This document shows positions 58,201-64,000 of a DNA stretch of 64,000 nucleotides, piece by piece; position 1 is the first letter of the stretch, and every line of letters begins with the position of its first letter. A program made the position numbers and the translations under genes. The DNA comes from Apostichopus japonicus (lineage: Eukaryota > Echinodermata > Holothuroidea > Aspidochirotida > Stichopodidae), in the NCBI RefSeq assembly GCF_037975245.1, contig NC_092577.1, forward strand, positions 13,571,013 to 13,635,012, written 5' to 3'. The notes under the pieces are model-generated. The model saw only the letters and a list, made by a program, of their open reading frames with translations, was not told the origin of the DNA and did not search any database.

Positions 58201-59901
58201 ATTGATGTGCAGGGGTTGATTAAATGGTCAGACAGATCGACTTAAAAGGAGCACTGTCGTGGATATCGAAACGTTTTGCTATGATGATTTTTAGGCATAT
58301 TTGGTATATGCATTTGGACGGTATCTTAGATATGGTTTTGTTAATCCAATGTTTAGGGTCATATTTTGGTTATCCGTAGCTGGTCATCCGTAATTGGGTC
58401 ATCCGTGACCGGTATTACTTAGCGTATGAAGTGAACCGTCCCTTTACCCCAGCTGAACAGACGGTTAACATGGATAGAACATTTCGCGCCATTTTCTAAC
58501 AGCTGACCTGTCTGTGACCTCTTTTGGGAATCTGTGAGCATTGACCTACCACATGCATGTCTGACAATTCCAGAGTGATAGTTTGTTTTCTGCCCCGATT
58601 TAATTAACCTGTAGGCTAATAGGCCGATAAAAACCTCGTACAGTTTTGCAGTAGTTTTGTTGTGTTTGTCACACTGGAACCCTGACAGATCATTTTGTGA
58701 CAATTCTGATACATGTTTGTTCATGTTTGCACATTATCGCTTCACCGTATGAATTTATTATAATTGCGATACCGTAGTTAATATTCTTAACGCAAGGCTC
58801 AACATTGACAGCATACGCTATAGCACTTAGTAAACGGCATAAGAAGGGCTGCACTCACTTTCAAAGTCTAAGAATCAACATACGTTTCCAACATGCCTTG
58901 ATAAATCCTTGAGTGTCCTTTTGGAAACTTGAAACGGCACCTTACGTGAATATTAGCAATAAAGGAATGCCCAGACGGAACGCCCTGCACCAAAACTATC
59001 GCTTACTTTCCAACTTCGGTATATGTATCGTGTGAAATACTATAGTCGACGTGAAACAAGCACCAGTTGCAGTAGCTAGGGAAGAATAGAGCACGTGGCC
59101 TGATATGTTTGCGTTTGTTATGTTTTGACCTCTACGTATAAACAAAACGGGCCGCATGAACTACGATTCATATCATACGTATAATGAAATTGAATGTTTT
59201 CGTTTATGCTTCACTGTGTTCCAGCTCTTTTCATTTGACTATATAGATGATCGTCTGCGTGAATTGTGTAGTTAGTACATAGGTCTTTACTTCCCTAAAG
59301 TATAGCAGCTTATTGTTGAAAGGTAAATCTACAGCACGACAAGCTTTAAAAAGAAGTTTTCTGATGACAAACAATGTGAAACTCACATAGAAGAGCAAAA
59401 TATTCCACGTACACTGCTAAAGTTGACAATCACATCCCAATATCTTGCCCAAACTCGAAGAATGGTCGATTCAGTGCGACCTGTTTCGATTGGCTAAACA
59501 TTCAACTACGCCCTGCATGAAATTGGATTAAAGTAGGAGATCTGTGGTGCCATCGGGACAAATGGCGTTTATCAAAAGCTATCACATGAATACTATATAA
59601 TCTAAAGCGCATATAAATCATATTTTAAATAAAAAACATAAACATAATTGAGGTACAAAGTTGAACACAAACTGAGGCTAATGGAGTGTCGTTTTTTCGT
59701 ATTTTAAGTATAGTATATCGTCCCGTTTTATGTAAAACACACGAAGCAGTGAAATACTATATAACTTTTACCTGAGCTGGCGGAGAAAGTGTTACTCCCA
59801 TATCCAATTCCATCCGAGGGTTCAGCATCACTAACAGCTAACAAGCCGGCACAATTTAGAACAAGAAATAAGGCACTAAGACATCTCTTTCTTCCCTCCA
59901 T
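40289..59901 (-). CDS. Receptor tyrosine kinase with VWC-Ig-VWC ectodomain, complete twelve-exon gene
   Basis: Twelve minus-strand exons join to 2235 bp (744 residues plus stop) with every splice phase matching: 59901-59772, 56184-55981, 55176-54733, 53411-53232, 48155-48021, 47566-47396, 46398-46217, 43439-43356, 42896-42679, 41338-41201, 40853-40718 and 40501-40289. Domain order: signal peptide (1-26), VWC (about 45-111), Ig-like (about 112-259), VWC (about 260-319), transmembrane helix (about 327-350), kinase (about 385-665), acidic tail. The kinase is closest by eye to VEGFR/PDGFR/FGFR-type receptors ([36 protein letters not shown]) but with a very short kinase insert. It should signal at the plasma membrane by phosphorylating tyrosines after ligand binding. 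HRD reads HGD, and the first P-loop Gly is Arg, so activity may be altered. Introns carry a foldback element, a LINE and a PC4-like pseudogene. Confidence 0.9.
40718..40853 (-). CDS. Kinase gene exon 11: end of kinase domain
   Basis: Acceptor TTTTTAG (phase 2), donor GTAAGT (phase 0). It encodes [18 protein letters not shown] (helix H with the conserved CW...RP) and ELGELLAKRCDYIQF, which resembles the end of the VEGFR/PDGFR kinase domain and carries a Tyr. Confidence 0.9.
41030..41084. repeat. (TA)n/(CA)n compound microsatellite
   Basis: CA repeats (40995-41028) run into TA repeats inside the kinase intron between exons 10 and 11. Confidence 0.93.
41201..41338 (-). CDS. Kinase gene exon 10: subdomains IX-X
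   Basis: Acceptor TTCTTAG and donor GTGAGT. It begins [20 protein letters not shown], the conserved Trp and Gly of helix F, and ends AEHCPDDM/I at a phase 2 junction. Confidence 0.92.
42679..42896 (-). CDS. Kinase gene exon 9: catalytic and activation loops
   Basis: Acceptor CGAAAG (phase 0), donor GTAAGT (phase 2). The catalytic loop reads CYHGDLAARNVLV: the Asp and Asn are present but the usual Arg is Gly. KISDFGMSDDIYKRGY supplies the DFG Asp and an activation-loop Tyr. KKIPVKWCSLETIF is the P+1 region, with Cys-Ser where most receptors have Met-Ala/Pro. Confidence 0.92.
43356..43439 (-). CDS. Kinase gene exon 8: short insert and helix E
   Basis: An 84-bp exon, phase 0 on both sides (acceptor TTTCACCAG, donor GTGAGC). 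EGSSAIDPIYSLGEEKQI is the remaining kinase insert and IVARDITNGM is helix E. Confidence 0.85.
43734..45826. mobile_element. Foldback DNA transposon with about 500-bp inverted repeats
   Basis: The left arm (43734-44240) and right arm (45310-45826) are reverse complements with scattered differences. For example GGAACACCATGAAAT and CTATAATATATTTGCAAGTT recur inverted. The ends GGGTCATTCC and GGAATTACC are flanked by a 5-bp repeat ATATT (43729-43733 and 45827-45831), a likely target duplication. The loop of about 1 kb (44250-45310) has no recognisable protein. It sits in the kinase intron between exons 7 and 8. Confidence 0.85.
46217..46398 (-). CDS. Kinase gene exon 7: helix C to hinge
   Basis: Acceptor CTTCTTCACAG (phase 1), donor GTAAAG (phase 0). 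FAEANEDLLDEMKLLSSLGE carries the helix C Glu, HRNIMSLVACC strands 4-5, and LITEYMQFGDLLNFLRK the hinge and helix D. Confidence 0.9.
47396..47566 (-). CDS. Kinase gene exon 6: juxtamembrane and P-loop
   Basis: Acceptor GATATTTACAG, donor GTATTT, phase 1 both sides. VTLKEELRKGEFGVVYKGVI is the glycine-rich loop with its first Gly replaced by Arg. MAVAVKTTKG contains the VAVK lysine that binds ATP. Confidence 0.9.
48021..48155 (-). CDS. Kinase gene exon 5: transmembrane helix
   Basis: Acceptor TATTCATAG, donor GTATGC, phase 1 both sides. NSLLLVVCLTVILVLLLSL and ILFFLV form a single 25-residue hydrophobic helix, followed by the basic stop-transfer signal KRRRLYQTVR. Confidence 0.9.
48250..48420 (+). 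repeat. Arm-like fragment related to the 6820-7260 foldback
   Basis: GGGAGCCGTTTCAGGAGCC and GATCGTCATCGATGTTGTCA resemble the left arm at 6830-6940. It lies about 175 bp upstream of the PC4-like copy 2, so the two may belong to one insertion. Confidence 0.5.
48596..49595 (+). pseudogene. PC4-like gene, copy 2 (broken)
   Basis: An ATG at 48596 opens MDDKETFPEISDELNNAGW and ends early. Another frame (48687-48914) continues with FENCIVDYFIDLEEVRPNF and then SSPVEKGEALD. The frame 48942-49136 gives FSLGGKRHVVLKCYRG, VNIREYFRRET and PGKRGINLKVEEWNKLYEQ, which matches a PC4/p15 single-stranded-DNA-binding domain over its whole length. Further on, 49202-49330 has CEGCDMEWPSQLNH, a possible zinc-binding motif, and 49288-49593 carries the tail. 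At least three frame changes make it a pseudogene. Its twin is at 170-440. It lies inside kinase intron 4 on the opposite strand. Confidence 0.6.
49596..49940. other. Intron spacer
   Basis: It contains an (ATT)n run near 49743 and a CTAACTGTGAT tandem pair. No gene was recognised. Confidence 0.3.
49945..53000 (+). mobile_element. L1/Tx1-like LINE, heavily degenerate
   Basis: ORF1-like segment 49949-50230 (Ser/Arg-rich, then a coiled-coil-like LQVDFNKAIEDLKLSITELR). Endonuclease start at 50536 (ICFSNVRGI and IILVQETHF) and GGDFN near 50955. Reverse transcriptase pieces are KVLARKLKGIIEHRVGDNQT with IGENIR (about 51110-51210), RQGYPLSSFLFI (about 51330) and LQYADDN (about 51455). A CTFCKMDTETIKHLF zinc-like motif lies near 52710. 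The QTG...IGENIR pattern is typical of the L1/Tx1 group. Many stops and frameshifts; dead copy in kinase intron 4. Confidence 0.75.
53232..53411 (-). CDS. Kinase gene exon 4: second VWC domain
   Basis: Donor GTGAGT, phase 1 on both sides. CNYQQHTLRDNERLELDNC, then CTCRNKIVTCETETC, shows the CxxCxC and spaced Cys pattern of a von Willebrand factor C module. The acceptor (AAATCAAG) lacks a good pyrimidine tract, but an upstream stop in this frame limits the alternatives. Confidence 0.8.
53412..54732. other. Kinase intron 3
   Basis: AT-rich intron sequence in which GCAGCAAAAT and CAACAAATT words recur irregularly. No bounded element was seen. Confidence 0.4.
54733..55176 (-). CDS. Kinase gene exon 3: Ig-like domain
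   Basis: Acceptor TTTCTTTAG, donor GTGAGT, phase 1 both sides, 147 full codons. LQFKNATCDDYKYFCVEFG is the Asp-x-x-x-Tyr-x-Cys end of an immunoglobulin-like fold. The region upstream has QKLWKLSSWF. The domain is long (about 148 residues) and the first Ig cysteine is not obvious, so the Ig call is moderate. It probably forms the ligand-binding part. Confidence 0.8.
55188..55230. repeat. (TA)n microsatellite
   Basis: About 20 TA units just upstream (minus-strand sense) of exon 3's acceptor. Confidence 0.93.
55981..56184 (-). CDS. Kinase gene exon 2: first VWC domain
   Basis: Acceptor TTTATATCTCAG, donor GTAAGT, phase 1 both sides, 67 full codons. CDFRGQLLLHN, then CTYCRCFNGTTTCTIESC and EECCPQCPY, gives the full ten-cysteine VWC pattern ending in CCPxC. 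VWC modules bind BMP-type or other extracellular ligands. Confidence 0.9.
56185..59771. other. Kinase intron 1 (3.6 kb)
   Basis: No exon or bounded element was seen. A short duplication around TGGCTCCATAT (about 57496 and 57558) is present. Confidence 0.4.
59772..59901 (-). CDS. Kinase gene exon 1: start codon and signal peptide
   Basis: ATG at 59901-59899 opens MEGRKRCLSALFLVLNCAGL, a basic n-region and hydrophobic core with likely cleavage near SDA/EP. The donor GTAAAA follows in phase 1, matching exon 2. The total length divides exactly by three only when this exon is included. Confidence 0.82.
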
Positions 59902-62149
59902 ATTTCTTTATATCGGTACTTCTTCAGCTATTTTACACGGAGAGAAATGTGCATACTGGGAACGACTATAAACGGGATCTCTGCTCTACCTATTTGAACA
60001 AAGTATATGGGAGATTCAACGGGCCTCCTTCTCCGCTCACAATTTCTTTCAAAGTCTACAATCGAGAACTACCGGAACTATTTCACTCTTTTTAAAACTT
60101 ATGATTGAGTAATACTAGCTATGCTTTGGCAGATTTGACGATCAAACTCAAAAGCTGATTTTACTTGAATAAAGCATCGCATACTTCTGCCATCTTCCTC
60201 TGTATGAATTGTATTGAATGATTTTTTTTTGCTTTTTATAATTTCATTTAGCATCCAATGTCCGATGTAAATGTTTTAAAGTTAAATGGGTCTAATCGGA
60301 AATAATTTACCCAGAGTGTTGTGCTATGATAACCCGTGGGGCTTGGAGTTCAAATTTCGATGTAATACCAGTCATACAACTAATAGTTTAATGGCCAGCT
60401 AAGAGCATGTATAATATTTGTTACTGACGTTCAGTTGATAAGCCATAACCACATCTTCTTTCGAATTATCTAATTTTGTAAATTCTTGGCATCCGTACAA
60501 AGAAAAAAACTTAACCACATTTGATTACAGGCTTTATTTGTCTCTCCAATTACTGTTAAAACCAAAACAAGGAAGTTTACACAGGTCAACCACAAGTTGA
60601 GTATTTTGTTCACTAACTTCAGAATGAATGCATAGCAATGATGTATTATTCATCATAACCACCTTCGTGGAGCTTATTGTCTGAGTAGAGAGCGGTTGAA
60701 AGAGTGGGCGGAGGGGGGGGGGGGGGCTGGGGATAATGATGGGACATGGCATCAGGTACAGATGTGTCCACCCAGTTTGATAATCATTATTGTGTGTTGT
60801 ATTTGTACATGGTGATGTGACAAAAAGCAAAATATGTGAAAATGGAGGATGCAAAATGGAACCATTTAAAGTTGAAGAATTTAAAACAGTTGTAGATGTT
60901 GTACCGCTTTTACCTTTTATAGGTCAATGTAGTCCTACTTTACTTTTTGTAGCTATTGTAATATTCTGTCTATACCAGTGGGGAAGGTGTGGGGGAATTA
61001 GGTACCCGTTATTTTTCCCTGACAGAAATTTTTGTTTCTGCATGGAGGGTTAAATGCAAAATAGTGTTATCATTCCCATCATTTTAATACATTTTTGTAG
61101 TACAACTTTCATATAGAATGAGATTTTTCTCAACTGTTTGGGATTTTTCATTAAACACAAGCTTAACATATATCATAATAATGGCAAATGGGTTTGCTCC
61201 TTTTTAATTTGTGTAGTGTAACTTACCATTAGTGAACCACAAAGTGAAATGCACTTAATAAGGAAGTAACCATTTCAACATCGCAAGAGGTCATTGAACA
61301 AAAAAATTATAATTTCAGGATGGAGTAGAAAGTTTTAAATATATTATTCTATATGGAAATTCCTTTTGACGTTCATTAATGATACCCGCATTTTAAATCT
61401 AAATGGAATCCGTTACACGTTAAAGCTACGTGTTGCTACAATATGACCAAAGCATGTATAACATAAAACGTAATTGGTTATCATCAGTCCAGCGATTTGG
61501 GCTTCCAAGAGAGTTATCAACAGTTGAGTTCAGAACAAAAGATTTTGTGTCGCCCTACATTTTAATGTAACATATATATATTTTTTATATATTTCATTTT
61601 TTGTTATTATCTCTTTCTGTGATGTGATTTCGGTGGACTGTCCATAACTACATGTATTTTCCAGATGGTATCTTCTGTTAGTTAACGGTAGATTTTAGTA
61701 CCGCTTAGTTTTGTGAAGGATTCATTGCAGGCAATACCTTTAACATCTCCCTTCCAACTTTCCAAGACATTATCATCAGACTTCAGCAACGACATTTCAT
61801 AAGAGTATCATTTATCCTAAGACTTCTGCAATTGAAGATACATAACACATTTATGCTGGTATCCAACGTAGCCTGATGATGAAGATATTGCGGTTTCGAA
61901 ATAATGAAACGTTCTGTCCTATAAATTCTTGCTTAAATGTTGGTATGAAGAGAAATTACGCGAATACAAGGAGAGGGAGGAGAAGGGGAAATTCTACTTA
62001 TGTTTTACGATTAAGACATAAAAAGCTCAGTGTAGTAAGATCTATCCAACAGGAGAACCAACTCAGCACGAATCTTTCACCTAACTTTGTATATAGTCTA
62101 AGCGATCGCCGAATCAAGGTGACCTATTTATGATATGTGACCATTACTT
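59902..62149. other. 5' flank of kinase gene
   Basis: No recognisable gene. The open frame 61876-62133 (RRGRRRGNSTYVL) has no known domain. A promoter for the kinase gene should lie just right of 59901, but no TATA box or initiator was convincing. Confidence 0.35.
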
Positions 62150-62276
62150 TCTGACCAATGAAACCCTCACTCACACACACACACATACACACACACGCAC
62201 ACACACGCACACGCGCACACACACCCACGCCAACCTGACTACATAGGTTCCTTTTGCTAAAGCAAGGAACCAAAAA
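62150..62276. repeat. Repeat R, 3' end only (copy 3)
   Basis: An (AC)n tract is followed by CGCCAACCTGACTACATAGG and the terminal hairpin GGTTCC...GCAAGGAACC, identical in layout to 14863-14948. It is truncated on its left at the (AC)n tract, and LTR sequence begins directly after the hairpin. Confidence 0.85.
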
Positions 62277-63192
62277 CAATATCATTTGCCCGGAACGGGG
62301 GCAACACATATCCGATTTGATATGGAATAAAAATAGGGAAAAACAATAAAGGTTTTTCGTTCAAGCGTAAATTCGTCGTAAAATATGTAATCGTTGTCGA
62401 GTCGTTGAATATCGTAATCCAAGTCGTAGTCGTAAGTAGCTATATCTTCTTTCACTGTGTGAAAGATTTCGCTTATCGTTCGTCAGAAATTAAACTATCC
62501 ATTGTTTTATCGAAACCAATGTCTCTTGACCCAGTATGAGTCATGACATTGATGAAGTTATTATTGAGCGTAATTAATCTTCTGAAAGTGAGGGCGTGTA
62601 GTGACCGCACTGCAAGCGAGCCTATATATTCCCTCTCGCAAAGTGGAACAGCCTACTTATTTTGTTTATAGACATTCTGTCGCCCAACTTTCTTGCTTAT
62701 CTCCACTCCCATTTATAGTAAACTTGAACAAAGAGGACCAGTGTCCAACGAGAGAAAGTTTGGGGGTCATAAGTTCAAGTGTAGAGCGACATATTTTATC
62801 AGCCACTTGGTTCAGTGAATCAGTCAGCGAAGGTTGTTCTCTAAGCCGTAATATTATTTTAGCACTACGAAATATACCATCTCCTACACCACAGCGAAAG
62901 CTGGCTAAATTAATTCGTTTATTCTTCGTATAATCTTCGGGAATCCACCGGAAATTTTATGTGTGGGATGTAGCAATGCAACCCACCTAATTACTAGCGC
63001 TTCGGATTCAGTTATACATTTATTCATTTATAAGGATTTTTATTATACGGATCTATCTTGGAACTGGCAGATCAAGTTCCCTGGACCCACCCAAGGAGGG
63101 TTAAACTAGACAGAACTATTATTAGAGGTTAGTAGTATTTACAAGACCTCTAAAGGCGCACTTCCGATTTAATAAAAGTGAAGTCCTCTACA
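62272..63192 (-). repeat. Gypsy LTR, 5' portion, with a nested insertion
   Basis: 62272-62596 matches 30853-31178 and 63159-63192 matches 31179-31212 of the 3' LTR. The outer end (TGTAGAGGACTTCAC on the minus strand) is followed on the plus strand by TATGCAG rather than the polypurine-tract region, so this is an outer (5') LTR edge. The first 163 bp of LTR on the plus-strand left are absent here. Confidence 0.85.
62597..63154. mobile_element. 558-bp insertion inside the LTR, solo-LTR-like
   Basis: It interrupts the LTR exactly and duplicates GGCG (62593-62596 and 63155-63158). It starts TGTAGTGACC and has TATATATT 34 bp in, like an LTR promoter, but does not end in CA. No coding sequence. 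A solo LTR of another Gypsy-type element fits best. Confidence 0.6.
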
Positions 63193-64000
63193 TATGCAGT
63201 TGTCAGTTCAATGTTAATGTTACAAAGTGGGTAGTAGCCTGTTTTCCTAGTAAATTGTGAGTGATAAGCCCAGGACATCATAACCGTCATCCCATGTTAT
63301 TCAAGCATGTGGACCTATCGTTAGGGATACAGTTTGAAGTAAAATGAGGTGGTAAATAATGTTTGTCATTAGGCTTTAGTCATATCGCATCCGAAAGGAC
63401 AGCAGTAGTCGGTCTGGAGGCCTAGGCTAACTATATCCAGGGTCCAGTGAATAACAATACAGTAGCTGAGCAGACCATACTAGTAGAGTAATTAGATTCT
63501 GAATCTGAACGGGTTAAGTCGGCAAATGTCCTACAAGAGGATATAAACGCCAAACGAGCGTTACAAAGTATGAGCAAGAGTTATAAGTCATTAGATAACA
63601 CAACAAGAGTTAGTTAGCTTGTCTTTGAAACATCCTAGACTAGAATAGATGGATGCATAAAACAATGTCTGATGACAAAGCTATCCAGATTCTTATGAAA
63701 TTGCTTCTACTGTCGCTTCCTGTAAGGATTACCTGTAAAACTTACAGTGCGCTGCCACATTTTTGACGATTTTGGCAGCCAAATGCGACACACCAAAATA
63801 GGGGCGCCCTTGTAGAAAACAAAAATGGAATTGTCAGTGGCTTCAAAACATTGCTGCAAATTCCCATCTAGTTATTTCGCCATGTACAACATATGAAGAT
63901 CATTGGTCAAGTACTCTGTGTGGGATGTGCTGTCGTAAAGGTCTCTTCGATCACTTGAAAACTTTCATAATAGAATGGCTTGAAGTTGCTGTCAGAACGG
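63193..64000. other. Intergenic DNA, nothing recognised
   Basis: No domain, RNA gene or bounded repeat was recognised up to the window end. Confidence 0.35.

Noticed and set aside
61872-61917. Another hammerhead ribozyme (CTGATGATG ... GAAACG)
   Set aside because: The core words are present but there is no pairing stem II between them and no GTC before a cleavage point.

Overview
This is a stretch of animal genomic DNA. Genes are split by GT-AG introns of 0.4 to 6 kb, the introns are full of LINEs, SINEs, hAT-type MITEs, foldback elements and (TA)n or G/C-run tracts, and there is no operon structure. The proteins (NXPE family, a VWC/Ig receptor tyrosine kinase, a monocarboxylate-type MFS carrier) and the frequent AGGCCTA words suggest a marine invertebrate deuterostome, most likely an echinoderm. 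That placement is inference.

Three host genes can be built exon by exon with matching splice phases. (1) Plus strand, 2825-8437: the 3' part (three exons, 383 residues) of an SLC16/monocarboxylate-transporter-like carrier whose first exon lies outside the window. (2) Minus strand, 25337-10169: a complete four-exon NXPE (neurexophilin and PC-esterase domain) gene of 572 codons. (3) Minus strand, 59901-40289: a complete twelve-exon receptor tyrosine kinase of 744 residues with signal peptide, VWC, Ig-like, VWC, transmembrane helix, VEGFR/PDGFR-like kinase and acidic tail. Its HRD motif reads HGD.

The rest is mobile DNA. The carrier's last intron holds two hAT MITEs with perfect 8-bp target duplications and a foldback element. 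The NXPE introns hold a third hAT element, a TIR element rich in ACTGTAA words, SINEs, a CR1/jockey-like LINE, a 2.7-kb GGTCA-rich repeat (called R here) and a tandem retrozyme-like array. The NXPE gene is followed by a 13-bp minisatellite and a damaged Gypsy LTR element (30690-35536, minus strand) with a tRNA-Trp-type primer site. The kinase introns hold a 2.1-kb foldback element, an L1/Tx1-like LINE and a broken PC4-like gene that has a second copy at the window start.

Two features stand out. First, three copies of a unit of about 280-340 bp combine a tRNA-like pol III promoter with a hammerhead ribozyme core. Two of them are in tandem (24412-25085) and one lies just downstream of the kinase gene (39753-40070). 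This is the layout of small metazoan retrozymes. Second, the missing part of the Gypsy 5' LTR appears 27 kb away (62272-63192). Each inner edge of the split LTR abuts a piece of repeat R, and the entire kinase gene lies between the two halves. Either the gene segment was moved in by recombination or insertion, or the assembly is wrong.
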